Positions 18,187 through 27,803 of a DNA stretch of 64,000 nucleotides are shown piece by piece. The DNA is from Thermodesulfobacteriota bacterium. GTDB taxonomy: Bacteria > Desulfobacterota > Anaeroferrophillalia > Anaeroferrophillales > Tharpellaceae. Positions within the stretch are counted from its first letter, which is position 1. Each line of letters opens with the position of its first letter. Location: assembly GCA_024763535.1 (NCBI GenBank), contig JANTFH010000003.1, positions 1 through 64,000 of the forward strand. Reading direction: 5' to 3'. A program made the translations under genes and the position numbers. Under the pieces are notes generated by a model. That model was not told the DNA's origin, ran no database searches, and worked only from the letters and a program-made list of their open reading frames with translations.

Positions 18187-19920
18187 CTACTCCTTTACGG
18201 CCTTTGTCACCAGGATATCGCCGAGCATAAGGTATTCGAGGTCACAGCCGTAGAACATGTTCAGGGCGTCGGTCGGGGAGCAGATCATGGGTTCGCCCCG
18301 GCGATTCAGTGAGGTATTCAAAACTACCGGCACGCCGCGCAGTTTTTCCAACTCTTCCAGCAGGGCGTAATAGAGAGGATTGGTTTCCCGGTCGACAATC
18401 TGGGCCCGGGCCGTGCCGTCTTCATGGACAACCTCGGGAATTTTCTTCTTCCAGGACTCAGCCACCGTAAAGGCAAAAGTCATATAGGGCGCCGGATGAT
18501 CGGTCTGCAGGATCTCCGCCGCCACCGTATCCAGCATGCTCGGACAAAACGGCCGCCAGCGCTCCCGGTATTTGATCTGGGCGTTGATCCGGTCCGCAAC
18601 CCCGCGATGACTGGGATCTCCCAGAATACTGCGGCAGCCCAGGGCTCGCGGGCCGAACTCCATGCGTCCCTGAAACCAGGCCATAGGATTACCTTCAGCC
18701 AGGATTCGGGCACCGGTCTTGGGCACATCCGCAATTTTCTTCCACTGCGGTTTTTCCGGATGCTCATTAATCGCTTTAAGACACTGCTCCGTGGTATAGG
18801 CCGGCCCCAGGTATACGTGTTTTAGTTTTTTTATCTTCTCGCCCCGCGCATTCGCGACATAGGTGGCGGCGCCAATCGCGGTACCGGCATCACTGGCCGC
18901 CGGTTGAACGAAAAGTTCCTTGACATAGGGTAGAGCCATAAGCCGCTGGTTGAGCTTCACATTCAGGGCCACCCCTCCGGCAAAACAGAGGCGGCCGCTT
19001 TCACGCAGGATATCGCCTAAATAGGTCTCCACCAGTTTCAGCGAGGTCTCTTCCAACAACTTCTGAATTGAGGCGGCGTAGTCGATATAGGGATCGTCAA
19101 TCTCATCCCCTTCCCGTTTGGGACCAAGCCACTCAATCAGCTTAGGGCTGAAATAGTAACCCCGCCGCTGATCCTTATAGCGCCGTAGACCGACGACATT
19201 CACCAACTCGGTGTTGACCTTGAAGTTACGTCCGTCGCACTCCCAGAGACGCGAAAAATCGTATTTTTCAGGATCACCGTAAGGTGCCATTCCCATAACC
19301 TTGAACTCACCGTCAAGCATCTCGAAACCGAGAAACTGGGTTAAGGCGCCGTACACCCCGCCCAGAGAATCGGGGTCATAAAACTCCTTGATTTTGTGGA
19401 TAACTCCGTTCTCACCATACCCAAAAAAGGTGGTAGCGTATTCACCTTTACCATCAATTCCCAGAATCGCACATTTACCCTTAAAACCGCTCAGATGATA
19501 GGCACTGGAAGCATGTGCCAGGTGATGTTCGACCGGAACGAATGGTGATCTGCCGGCGTCAATCCCGAGATCAGCCATCAACTGCAGAATCCCGCGCCGA
19601 TTACGCCGAAAATGGCGGTTGCCGTTAAAAAGAGCGTCCAGAGCCCGATCCGGAGCATACCAGTAACGCCTGGCAAAGTGGAGACGGCCGGGATGAGTAA
19701 AGCCGATCTCCGCAAAGGGAAAAGCAACATAGTCAATCTGATCCGGATTGACCCCGGCAAAATCGAGGCAGAAACGGGCGGCATGATAAGGCCAGCGATT
19801 TTTCGCATGCTTATCCCGCAGAAAACGCTCCTCTTCAGCTGCCGCCACCAGTTCGCCGTCAATCAGGAGAGCTGCCGACGGATCGTGAGTCAGAGACCCG
19901 GAGAGACCTAAAACTATCAT
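18187..19920 (-). CDS. NodU/CmcH-family carbamoyltransferase
   Basis: The N-terminal ASKHA/Kae1-like domain contains HHLAHASSAYHLSGF with the metal-binding histidines, GIDGKGEYATTFFGYG, and LCFAGGVALNVKLNQRL. The C-terminal YrdC-like adenylation domain includes AWFQGRMEFGPRALGCRSIL and VVLNTSLNRRGEPM. The enzyme transfers carbamoyl from carbamoyl phosphate via carbamoyl-AMP to a hydroxyl, generally on sugars or polyketides. At 577 residues it is complete. It follows a tandem LPS-type kinase gene by 22 bases on the same strand, so I infer it decorates a surface glycan. The true acceptor is unknown. Confidence 0.88.
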   Translation of the reverse strand: MIVLGLSGSLTHDPSAALLIDGELVAAAEEERFLRDKHAKNRWPYHAARFCLDFAGVNPDQIDYVAFPFAEIGFTHPGRLHFARRYWYAPDRALDALFNGNRHFRRNRRGILQLMADLGIDAGRSPFVPVEHHLAHASSAYHLSGFKGKCAILGIDGKGEYATTFFGYGENGVIHKIKEFYDPDSLGGVYGALTQFLGFEMLDGEFKVMGMAPYGDPEKYDFSRLWECDGRNFKVNTELVNVVGLRRYKDQRRGYYFSPKLIEWLGPKREGDEIDDPYIDYAASIQKLLEETSLKLVETYLGDILRESGRLCFAGGVALNVKLNQRLMALPYVKELFVQPAASDAGTAIGAATYVANARGEKIKKLKHVYLGPAYTTEQCLKAINEHPEKPQWKKIADVPKTGARILAEGNPMAWFQGRMEFGPRALGCRSILGDPSHRGVADRINAQIKYRERWRPFCPSMLDTVAAEILQTDHPAPYMTFAFTVAESWKKKIPEVVHEDGTARAQIVDRETNPLYYALLEELEKLRGVPVVLNTSLNRRGEPMICSPTDALNMFYGCDLEYLMLGDILVTKAVKE

Positions 19921-19942
19921 ATTTTAACCCCTTGAATGGTAA

Positions 19943-21415
19943 CTACAATTTCGCGACAAGCTTCTGAAAAGCCAGTTTAAGTTCAGGAGCGTCGTCCCAA
20001 TTGGCCAGCAGGCGCCGATAATCACGTAAGATTGCAACCTTAAATCCGGATTCCGGTCGGGACCAGTTGCGCATGGCATCAAGATCTAAAAGATAGAGTT
20101 CGGCATCACTTCCGCAGAGAAAATTGGTCGCCTTGAAATCTCCATGACTTAAGCCCAGATTACGCAGCCGGATAAGCAGGAGTTCAAATTGACTGAGCCA
20201 CCGGTTGCGTTCCGCGACTGAGATATCGGGCCAGCGCAGATAGTCATCAGCTAAACTGCCGCTGACATACTCACTGATAAAATAAGCCGTTGAACGTAAA
20301 CCGAAAACCCGCTTTTCGAGCATGGCCACCGGTTTCGGGGTCGCGATCCGCCACCAGCGCAGACGCTGGGCCATCCTCCAGGAGACTAAAGCCCGGCTGG
20401 GCCGCAGGCAGCGCCGAAGCGCGTGCGGGAAATTCTTGATATTGTAGCGCTTAACCACCAGATCCCAACCGTCGATATTAATTTTAACCACGGTGGAGCT
20501 GTTGCCGGCTTTAAGGATTTCACCACCGTCCATCAATTCATCCGGAGCGGCTAACCCCTGCTCTAAGGCGCCTCCCTGATAGGAACGATCAAGCAGAGTA
20601 TAAAAATTATTTTGCCGCCGGGCAATGAACGCGGTACAACTGCGCTGTGATTTGGCGACAAACTTATCCACTTTCGAGCGCCGGTGCCCGGCAATCAGCA
20701 ATCTTAAAAGTTTAATATCTCCGGCTTCTATCGACCATCTCCGGCGGTCGCAGTAGCTCTGCCACAGACGCTCCAGATTTTCATCAATACCGGGGTAGGG
20801 CTCAGCCAGAAAAAGAGCTAGATTGGCGAGACTCGGTCGGCGCCCGAGAGCTCTCCCGGCTGCTTTAGTCTTAACCGCGTCGCCATCAATTGTATAGACC
20901 TGATCATGACTGAAGAGAAAATTACTCCAGTGAATATCACGCTGCTGCAACCCGGCCAGATGATGTTCGGCAATCGTTACACACACCTTTTCCAGCAGTT
21001 CCGGAGAAGATCTCTCCCCACCCTGAGCAAACCAGAGATCAACCAGGGTTGCCACCGGCTTAAGTGCGGCAAAGATAATCAACAGCAGAGGCTCATTCGG
21101 AACCCTGCCGGAAAAAAGCAGCTCCGGAGTTCTAATTCCGGCCGCTGCCAGAGCCTTAACTCCATTAAGCTCCCGCTGGTAGTGTCGTCCGGCCTTGTAA
21201 CGGTCAAGGTATAACTTTACGACGACTTCACGGCCCTCCCAAAGGGCCGCACACACCATTCTTTTCCCGGGAATAAGCCGTAGAAGCTCATGACAGACAA
21301 GTTCTCCCGCTCCCGGATACTGAGCTGCAGTAAGCGTGAGCTTAAAAGGAAGAGGCATATCATACTGTGCCTGCCGCAGGGCTGCTGCATTTGCTAACCA
21401 AGTGGAATCAACCAT
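19943..21415 (-). CDS. Tandem-domain lipopolysaccharide core kinase-like protein
   Basis: Two divergent copies of the WaaP/KdkA-like small-molecule kinase fold occupy residues 1-245 and 265-490. Copy one has VVVKLYLDRY with the ATP-binding lysine, the catalytic-loop-like LQQRDIHWSNFLF and metal-binding TIDGDAV. Copy two has LVVKRYNIKNF, LSHGDFKATNFL and LLDLDAM. Both keep an aspartate and asparagine in the catalytic loop, so both may be active. The likely role is phosphorylation of lipid A-core sugars at the inner membrane. The gene is upstream of, and probably cotranscribed with, the carbamoyltransferase. Confidence 0.75.
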   Translation of the reverse strand: MVDSTWLANAAALRQAQYDMPLPFKLTLTAAQYPGAGELVCHELLRLIPGKRMVCAALWEGREVVVKLYLDRYKAGRHYQRELNGVKALAAAGIRTPELLFSGRVPNEPLLLIIFAALKPVATLVDLWFAQGGERSSPELLEKVCVTIAEHHLAGLQQRDIHWSNFLFSHDQVYTIDGDAVKTKAAGRALGRRPSLANLALFLAEPYPGIDENLERLWQSYCDRRRWSIEAGDIKLLRLLIAGHRRSKVDKFVAKSQRSCTAFIARRQNNFYTLLDRSYQGGALEQGLAAPDELMDGGEILKAGNSSTVVKINIDGWDLVVKRYNIKNFPHALRRCLRPSRALVSWRMAQRLRWWRIATPKPVAMLEKRVFGLRSTAYFISEYVSGSLADDYLRWPDISVAERNRWLSQFELLLIRLRNLGLSHGDFKATNFLCGSDAELYLLDLDAMRNWSRPESGFKVAILRDYRRLLANWDDAPELKLAFQKLVAKL

Positions 21416-21529
21416 AATCTTTTATTCTACTATCAAGATGTCCGCTTTGGCAACCAAAAACAATCTCCGGGTGAATGATGATGAAATTTCTTTTTTTCTC
21501 AAATAAACCTGACCCCTAATAAATCCGGC

Positions 21530-21598
21530 TTTAAAAATAGAAAGGCCGGGTTCACCCGGCAGCCTGCCAATCAATGGCGCAGCCACCGGAACCCGGCT
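21530..21598 (-). terminator. Structured terminator after the SH3-domain gene
   Basis: GCCGGGTTC at 21545 pairs with GAACCCGGC at 21589, and the intervening bases form further GGC/GCC stems. On the minus strand the fold is followed by CTTTCTATTTTT. It lies between the SH3 gene and the kinase gene and probably separates their transcripts. The 60-residue ORF here looks like a shadow. Confidence 0.5.
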
Positions 21599-21713
21599 CT
21601 CCAATTTAAAGATTCAACATTCTAACAATCGTACGAATCCGGCCTCCCTTGCCGATTTCACGTTTTAACAGACTTCGATGAACCAATCGCCTGAAATCAC
21701 CAGACCCCTGAGA

Positions 21714-22199
21714 TCACCAGACCAGTGATGCGTAAATCCAACCCTGCGCTCCATCTTCGTGCTCTATTTTAATCCAATGCCCTTTACGTTTGAGCACCTT
21801 CAAAGGTATCTCCCGGTCAACAATAAAGAGAATGTTATTGCTGCTGCCGGGGCCGGATCTGACATTACAGTTATCTTTCAGGCTAATGACGGTCTCGGTT
21901 TTAGAGAGCAATTTTTTATAAAGCCAGCCGGTGTCTCCTTCAAAATCCCGGCCCTGATACCAGTCTCCCTTCTTTTTAATAATCAAAAAAGGGTGATATT
22001 TAGTCACCTGCCAGGCAACTTCAGCGGATTTACTCGGAGCAGAGCGAACATTAGCCGTACCAACTTTTACCGACATCCGCTCCGCCGCCTGCACCGTTCT
22101 GTCCGGCAGCAGAAAAGAGACCATCACCAGCAGTAAAAACAGGAACGCAACTCTTAAAAAAATCTGCTTAAGTTTCTCAGATATAACCGTTTCAAACAT
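21714..22199 (-). CDS. Membrane-anchored protein with two bacterial SH3 domains
   Basis: A hydrophobic N-terminal segment (LRVAFLFLLLVMVSFLL) is either an uncleaved anchor or a signal peptide. Two SH3b-like repeats follow. The first runs from VKVGTANVRSAPSKSAEV to GWLYKKLLS and the second from DNCNVRSGPGSSNNIL to GWIYASLVW. Such domains usually bind peptidoglycan or periplasmic ligands. Start choice is uncertain: a TTG at 22226 and ATGs at 22211 and 22199 are in frame. I favour 22199 because GGGGATGG lies eight bases before it. A good minus-strand promoter lies just upstream. Confidence 0.75.
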   Translation of the reverse strand: MFETVISEKLKQIFLRVAFLFLLLVMVSFLLPDRTVQAAERMSVKVGTANVRSAPSKSAEVAWQVTKYHPFLIIKKKGDWYQGRDFEGDTGWLYKKLLSKTETVISLKDNCNVRSGPGSSNNILFIVDREIPLKVLKRKGHWIKIEHEDGAQGWIYASLVW

Positions 22200-22258
22200 C
22201 TTAAAATCCATCCCCAAAATTTTCAAACCCGATATTTCAGACCCATAAAGAAAGCGGG

Positions 22259-22287
22259 ATATTAACCAATAGAGAATCCATAGTCAA
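22259..22287 (-). promoter_or_regulatory. Candidate sigma70 promoter for the SH3-domain gene
   Basis: On the minus strand TTGACT and TAATAT are separated by 17 bases, giving a start near 22252, about 50 bases before the coding region. Between here and the plus-strand enoyl-CoA hydratase (22288-22515) there is an AT-rich stretch with TTGACA at 22356 but no convincing -10 partner. Confidence 0.5.
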
Positions 22288-22515
22288 GCCTTTTCCGTCA
22301 TTGTCGCTAAAGTTTTAAGACTTGGCTTAAAATATGTTTTTTATTAATAATTATCTTGACATCACCCAAGTAGATATGACACTCACAAACCAAATTCCAA
22401 ACCAAATTCAGGTACTCGGCAAGACCTGTCTTGAGCGGCAGTTGCAGCCTGATGACCAAAAAATATGCCCAATAACTTTTCAACTAAAACATACTATCTA
22501 ATACGGGGGAACAAG

Positions 22516-23325
22516 ATGACTTATGAAACTGTGATTTATGAGTGCCGGGACGGGGTCGGCATCCTCCGTCTGCACCGGCCCGACCGGATGAACGCGGTTA
22601 TCGAACAGCTCTATCTTGACGTCCAGTCGGTCATCAAAGAGGCTACGGCCGATGACAACGTCCGGGCCTTGATCCTTACCGGATCAGTCCGCAAACGTCC
22701 TGAAGGTGACAAACAGGCTTTCTGCGCCGGTGCCGATCTCAAAGAGCATAAAAAAGGCGAACGTTCCCCCTGGCAGAAACGCGAATATATTCTTTTGGCA
22801 CATGAGACTACCCGACAACTCTATTTTTTCCCAAAGCCGGTTATTGTTGCCGTGAACGGTGCCGCCCGTGGAGCCGGCACCGAACTGGCATTAAACGGTG
22901 ATTTCCTGCTGATGGCGGACGATGCCACTATCGCCTTCCCGGAAACCGGACTCGGCACCTTTGTCGGCGGCGGCGTCACCTCCCACTTAAGCAAACTTAT
23001 CGGCCGCCAGCGAGCCAAGGAGCTGGTCTTTACCGGCCGGGTCTTAGACGGCAGGGCCGCAGTGGATATCGGCCTGGCTCTGGGATCATACCCGATTGAC
23101 GAGCTCATGCCGGCGGCTTTGCAGCTGGCCGCGACTATGGCCGAAAAAGCCCCGATTTCAATGAAATTTGCCAAAACCATTCTTAACCAGGCCGAAAGCC
23201 TTGACCTGCAGACCACACTGATGATTGAAGCGGAAGCTATCCTCGCCTGTATGACCACCGAAGACTGGCGGGAAGGAATTGTCGCTTTTGCCGAAAAACG
23301 TAAGCCTAAATATTACGGGAGATAA
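22516..23325 (+). CDS. Enoyl-CoA hydratase/isomerase family protein
   Basis: A crotonase-fold protein of 269 residues. The oxyanion-hole segment CAGADLKEH is near residue 75, and both acidic positions of true hydratases are kept: the glutamate in AARGAGTELALNGD and that in FPETGLGTF. The C-terminus has the usual APISMKFAKTILNQ and DWREGIVAFAEKRKPKY. The ATG at 22516 is preceded by GGGGGAACAAG, so the 17-codon upstream extension in the track is unlikely. Followed by an acyl-CoA synthetase two bases later, it belongs to an acyl-CoA catabolic operon. The substrate is not evident. Confidence 0.88.
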   Translation: MTYETVIYECRDGVGILRLHRPDRMNAVIEQLYLDVQSVIKEATADDNVRALILTGSVRKRPEGDKQAFCAGADLKEHKKGERSPWQKREYILLAHETTRQLYFFPKPVIVAVNGAARGAGTELALNGDFLLMADDATIAFPETGLGTFVGGGVTSHLSKLIGRQRAKELVFTGRVLDGRAAVDIGLALGSYPIDELMPAALQLAATMAEKAPISMKFAKTILNQAESLDLQTTLMIEAEAILACMTTEDWREGIVAFAEKRKPKYYGR

Positions 23326-23327
23326 AA

Positions 23328-25466
23328 ATGCTTAGTGACAAGATCTTAAACGCCAATTCAATCGCCGTTGTCGGCGCCTCGAAAACCGTAACCAAACGGG
23401 GCTATCAGGCAATCAGAATTCTCCTGGAAGAAAAATACGAAGGTGCTATTTACGGGGTCAACCCAAAGCTTGAAAGCGTACTTGGAATAAAGTGCTATCC
23501 CACTGTATCGGCGATTGAAGACCCGGTCGACTTGGCCCTGATCACCACCCCCGCCCGAACCCTGCCTACTGTTCTAGAAGACTGCGGCAAAAAAGGGGTG
23601 GCCGGAGCCGTGATTATTGCCGGAGGTTTTGGTGAACTCGGAGCCGAAGGCAAACAACTCGAAAGCGATATGGTTGAAACCGCCCGCCGCTACAATATCC
23701 GACTGATCGGACCCAATACCTCGGGCATGATCAATATGCACAAAAATCTCAACCTGGTCGGTCTAAGGGATGCGCCGAAAGGCGGTATCGCCCTGATTTC
23801 ACAAAGCGGCAACATGGCGTTGACGATGATCACCGAAGCCAAGGTTAAAAGCAAGGTCGGTTTCTCATACTATGTCGGTGTCGGCAACGAGGCCGACATC
23901 AACTTCCATGAATATCTGGAATTTTTTGAGAATGATCCCAACACCAAAGCTATCCTCATGTATGTTGAAGGTATGCGAAAAGGCCGGAAATTCCTCCAGC
24001 AGGCCTATCAGACGACCCGCAAGAAACCAATTGTTCTCTTAAAAAGCGGTCGCTCCTCGACCGGAAAACGCTCGGCCGGGTCACATACCGGTGCTCTGGC
24101 CGGGATGTCCGAAGTCGCCCGAACCGCATTTAAGCGGGCCGGAATCATCGTGGTCGAGAATTCTGACGAGCTGCTGCCCTGCGCTGAAACCCTGGCCAGT
24201 CTGCCGGCCATCAAGAACAACAACGTCGCGATTCTGGCCGACGGCGGCGGCCATGCCACTATCGGAGCCGATGAACTGACCGATCTTAATGTCAACATGC
24301 CGGAGATAAACGGCAAAACCCGGGAGAAACTGCGAGCCATACTTCCCGAAGCCGCGGCCACCGCCAACCCCATCGACGTCGCCGGCGGGGCCGACGATAA
24401 CCCGCAGGTACTGGCTGAGTGCGCCCGGATTCTGCTCCACGATCCGAATATCGGCGGGGTTCTGGTGGTTGGTCTCTTCGGCGGCTACAGCATTCGCTTT
24501 TCGGAGAGCCTGGCCTATGCTGAAGAAGACACCGCCCACCAGTTCGGCAAACTGGTTAAAGAGACCGGTAAACCGATTATCATGCATTCCCTCTACAGTT
24601 TCGCCAAACCGCACTCACTCGACCTGCTACGCTACTACGGCATCCCGGTCTTTGACTCACTCGAACTGGCCTGCAAATCGATCGGGGTCCTGGCCGAATA
24701 TGGTGGTTATCTGCGGGGCTATAAATCCAAAGCCAAATTTGTTTTTGATATGGGAGCCAAAGCCAAAGCCCGGGGCCGGGAAATTATGCACACGGCCCGG
24801 ACTGAAGGCCGCACCGCCCTGCTTGAGAATGAGGCCAAGGAACTTTTAAGCCTGCATGGCGGTATGGTCTGTGTAGACTGTCTGGCTCAATCACCGGAAC
24901 AGGCGGTGGCGATGGCGGCCGGATTTGAAGAGAAGGTGGTTATGAAGATCGTCTCACCCGACATTCTCCATAAAAGCGATGCCGGCGGAGTGCGCTTGAA
25001 CCTTAAGGATCCGGAGGAGGTTCGGCAGGCCTACACCGACATAATCAAGAACGCCAAAACTTTCAATCCTGATGCCGACATTAAAGGAATTCTGGTCTCA
25101 CCCATGGCTAATGAAGGCCTGGAGATCATCATCGGCACCAAGATTGATGACCAGTTCGGACCGGTAATCATGTTCGGCATAGGTGGAATCATGGTTGAGG
25201 TCTTGAAGGATGTAGTTTTCAGAGTGCTGCCGATCACTCCTTATTCGGCCCGGAATATGGTCAACGAAATCAAATCGGTAAAACTTCTGAATGGTTTTCG
25301 CGGCAAGCCGCCGCTTGATCGCAAAGCCATTCAGCGCCTGCTGTTGACCATCTCGGAAATCATCGGCTCCTACCCGGAGATCCATGAGATGGATTTCAAC
25401 CCGGTTCTGGTTTACGAACAGGGCTTGAACGTGGTGGATGCCAGAATTATTCTGAAAGAAGACTGA
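23328..25466 (+). CDS. NDP-forming acyl-CoA synthetase (alpha-beta fusion)
   Basis: This 712-residue protein fuses the CoA-binding Rossmann domain (NSIAVVGASKTVTKRGY), the succinyl-CoA synthetase-like ligase domain with the phosphohistidine motif SAGSHTGALAG near residue 250, and a C-terminal ATP-grasp domain (VVMKIVSPDILHKSDAGGV, MVEVLKDVVFRVLPI, EMDFNPVLV). It interconverts acyl-CoA plus NDP and phosphate with the free acid plus CoA and NTP, which lets anaerobes save ATP. It is coupled to the preceding crotonase gene and overlaps the TauE gene. The acyl group may be acetyl or a larger acid. Confidence 0.88.
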   Translation: MLSDKILNANSIAVVGASKTVTKRGYQAIRILLEEKYEGAIYGVNPKLESVLGIKCYPTVSAIEDPVDLALITTPARTLPTVLEDCGKKGVAGAVIIAGGFGELGAEGKQLESDMVETARRYNIRLIGPNTSGMINMHKNLNLVGLRDAPKGGIALISQSGNMALTMITEAKVKSKVGFSYYVGVGNEADINFHEYLEFFENDPNTKAILMYVEGMRKGRKFLQQAYQTTRKKPIVLLKSGRSSTGKRSAGSHTGALAGMSEVARTAFKRAGIIVVENSDELLPCAETLASLPAIKNNNVAILADGGGHATIGADELTDLNVNMPEINGKTREKLRAILPEAAATANPIDVAGGADDNPQVLAECARILLHDPNIGGVLVVGLFGGYSIRFSESLAYAEEDTAHQFGKLVKETGKPIIMHSLYSFAKPHSLDLLRYYGIPVFDSLELACKSIGVLAEYGGYLRGYKSKAKFVFDMGAKAKARGREIMHTARTEGRTALLENEAKELLSLHGGMVCVDCLAQSPEQAVAMAAGFEEKVVMKIVSPDILHKSDAGGVRLNLKDPEEVRQAYTDIIKNAKTFNPDADIKGILVSPMANEGLEIIIGTKIDDQFGPVIMFGIGGIMVEVLKDVVFRVLPITPYSARNMVNEIKSVKLLNGFRGKPPLDRKAIQRLLLTISEIIGSYPEIHEMDFNPVLVYEQGLNVVDARIILKED

Positions 25467-26233
25467 TGCTGATTTTTATTGTCGGTCTGGCTGTCGGTCT
25501 GCTTTCAACCGTAGTCGGTATGGGGGGCGGGATTCTGATGGTTCCGGCCCTGACGGCTCTGGCCGGACTGCCACAGATTGAAGCGATGGCCACCAGTCTC
25601 TCGACCATCGCTTTAATCTCGGCCTGGAATACCTGGCGCTATCACCGCCGGGATCTGGTCCGTTGGAAAATAGTAGTCTGGGTCGCGTTGGCCTCAGGTC
25701 TCTGCGCTGCTGTCGCCGGCGCCATCGCTCCGCATCTGCCGGAAAAGGTTCTGGTTGTTCTCCTGATTCTGGTACTCCTGGCTCTGGCCTGGAAAACCTT
25801 CCGGCTGGGACCGGTAAGCGCCAAAAAAGATGCTGAAAAAACAACCCGTAAAGGCCCGGCTTTAGCGATCGGCTCTCTGGGCGGCCTGATTGCCGGCTTT
25901 ACCGGCATCGGCGGCGGCGGCATCACCACCTCACTGATGCTGGTAAGCGGCATCACCGGCAACCGCACCACCATCCCCACCTCCAACGCCATCATGATCT
26001 TTACCACCACGGCCGGAGCCCTCTCCTTCGCCATGAACGGCAGCTGGGCCTGGCCCCGTCTCGGTCTGATTCACGCCGACTATACCCTGCTTTTAGCCTC
26101 AGGGGCCATTATATCATCTTTTATCGGTGTCCACATAAATCAGATCATCCAGCTGAAAGCCCGCAAGACCATACTGGGTTTTATCCTGCTCTTTATCGCC
26201 CTGCGCCTGATCTATCAGCTGACCGCCGGCTAG
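25466..26233 (+). CDS. TauE/SafE family membrane permease
   Basis: An integral membrane protein of 255 residues with about eight hydrophobic helices and the repeated glycine-rich family motifs VVGMGGGILMVPAL near the N-terminus and AGFTGIGGGGITTSLML near the middle. The family moves small organic or sulfur-containing anions across the inner membrane. Its start overlaps the stop of the acyl-CoA synthetase gene, so it probably exports or imports an acid used by that operon. It ends four bases into the convergent unknown gene. Confidence 0.85.
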   Translation: MLIFIVGLAVGLLSTVVGMGGGILMVPALTALAGLPQIEAMATSLSTIALISAWNTWRYHRRDLVRWKIVVWVALASGLCAAVAGAIAPHLPEKVLVVLLILVLLALAWKTFRLGPVSAKKDAEKTTRKGPALAIGSLGGLIAGFTGIGGGGITTSLMLVSGITGNRTTIPTSNAIMIFTTTAGALSFAMNGSWAWPRLGLIHADYTLLLASGAIISSFIGVHINQIIQLKARKTILGFILLFIALRLIYQLTAG

Positions 26234-27699
26234 CCCTTTCGCAGTCTGGTATTCTGCCGTTGCAGTAACTCCATGATCTCGCGAGCGCTCTCTTCACGTA
26301 CGACTTTGCTGTGCCCGGCTTCCCGTTCCCAACCGGCAGCTAAAGTCGCAACGAAACGGGTGATTGAACTCTCGGACAGAGCGATCGGATTATGCGCCCA
26401 GGCAAGCATGCCCTGAACCTGATCGCGGCAGCTTAAATCCATGTTGTATCCATACTGAAAACCTTTGCAGGCCATCAATATCGGGAAATAGCTGTGATCC
26501 CGGTCAGCCTTGGCTTTAAGCCGGAGGAATGAGAACTCAACCACCTCCTTCTTGATCTCACCCCGATCCGAACGATGGGTACGTCGCTGGATAACCCCGC
26601 GCAATTCATTATTAGCCAGGCGCAATTCACACATCTTACCGGCCTTGTTATAACCCAGGTCACCTCCCAAAAGGAGCAGGCAGAGATAATCATCAAGCTC
26701 AGGTTTGATCAGACCGAAAGCAATTTTCTCAAAATTTATATGGAGGCTGTGGGGCCTGATTTCAGAAATAAAATTTATAACTTCGTCAATATAGAGGGCG
26801 ATCAGACCGAGATCCATCGACAACGGCATCGAGAAAGTGCGCGGATAGTCGATACGCACCAGTGAGTACTCGAAAAAGCCGCCCGGATGAGCCCAGAGCC
26901 GCGGCAGAGAGAGGAGTGAACGATTGCGGATATGTGAATCGAGATATCCTCCCAGACGCCAGCTTATATCATCCAGAAAGAAGGCCTCATAATAGTGCAT
27001 ATTATGAAAAAGGGGATCCCTTAAGTCTCCCTTGAAAGGTTGGTCAAAGGTCGCAAAACGGCCCAGATTACTGAACTCCAGTTCGACCCCGGCCGGGGTT
27101 CGGCCGGGACGGCTGAATTGGGCAAAACAATCGGCGGCATATTCCGCCATCACCGAGAAAGGCGGCAGCTCTTTCAGGAGCGAAGCACAAAGCAGGGCGT
27201 AGACATAGAGACTGCGCTGATCATCAGAAATAGCTTCATCAACAAGACGATCAAGCTTTACGTTGTAATCCTCCCGCTGCCGGTTGAACCAGATCATCGC
27301 CGCCAGATTGGGAAGAAAATCGTAATAACAGTTGGCGGGATGCTCCGGCAGCCGGCAGTTTTCTAGACTGCGGCGGATACCCTGTGCCTGCAGGCCGTAA
27401 AAATAGTGTCTGAAGATAAGTTGGAGATAGGGTTTGAGAATTTCACGCCGGTTCCAGATTCGGTGCGAGATCGTAAGCCGCTTGAACTGCTGAGCCGCAG
27501 CGATTTCGACATTCTTACGGAAAGAGTCGGCCGCGGATTTTTTTGCCGCTGAAGGCTGCCTCTTAAAAAAGAGAAAACGGCGCCGGTAGGTAACCCCGAC
27601 AAATTCGCGCAGCAGCAACATACGCTCCGCCACCGTCAGACGGTTATAGAGCGTTTCATAACGGGTCGAACGCAGTTGTCCGGGGAAATAGAGAGCCAC
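26230..27699 (-). CDS. Conserved-looking cytoplasmic protein of unknown function
   Basis: I do not recognise a family. The 489-residue protein has no signal peptide or membrane segment and is rich in arginine, phenylalanine and tyrosine, with long predicted helices. Visible stretches include YYDFLPNLAAMIWFNRQRED and GYNKAGKMCELRLANNELRG. Clean codon usage over nearly 1.5 kb, with no better frame, supports a real gene. It overlaps the convergent TauE gene by four bases and precedes hisS on the other side. No neighbour suggests its role. Confidence 0.6.
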   Translation of the reverse strand: MALYFPGQLRSTRYETLYNRLTVAERMLLLREFVGVTYRRRFLFFKRQPSAAKKSAADSFRKNVEIAAAQQFKRLTISHRIWNRREILKPYLQLIFRHYFYGLQAQGIRRSLENCRLPEHPANCYYDFLPNLAAMIWFNRQREDYNVKLDRLVDEAISDDQRSLYVYALLCASLLKELPPFSVMAEYAADCFAQFSRPGRTPAGVELEFSNLGRFATFDQPFKGDLRDPLFHNMHYYEAFFLDDISWRLGGYLDSHIRNRSLLSLPRLWAHPGGFFEYSLVRIDYPRTFSMPLSMDLGLIALYIDEVINFISEIRPHSLHINFEKIAFGLIKPELDDYLCLLLLGGDLGYNKAGKMCELRLANNELRGVIQRRTHRSDRGEIKKEVVEFSFLRLKAKADRDHSYFPILMACKGFQYGYNMDLSCRDQVQGMLAWAHNPIALSESSITRFVATLAAGWEREAGHSKVVREESAREIMELLQRQNTRLRKG

Positions 27700-27803
27700 G
27701 ATTCCAAAACCAAAAAATTCAGCTTAAAGAACTTGACGGTACCGTAACAATTTATCTGTCCTTGCCGGTACCGGCAGGGGTTGGGACTTCATATTTCAAT
27801 TTT

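Noticed and set aside
21422-21604. 60-residue minus ORF upstream of the kinase gene
   Set aside because: It spans the structured terminator and has no ribosome site or recognisable feature.
22356-22380. Promoter for the enoyl-CoA hydratase operon from TTGACA at 22356
   Set aside because: No -10 box at acceptable spacing; kept only as a remark.
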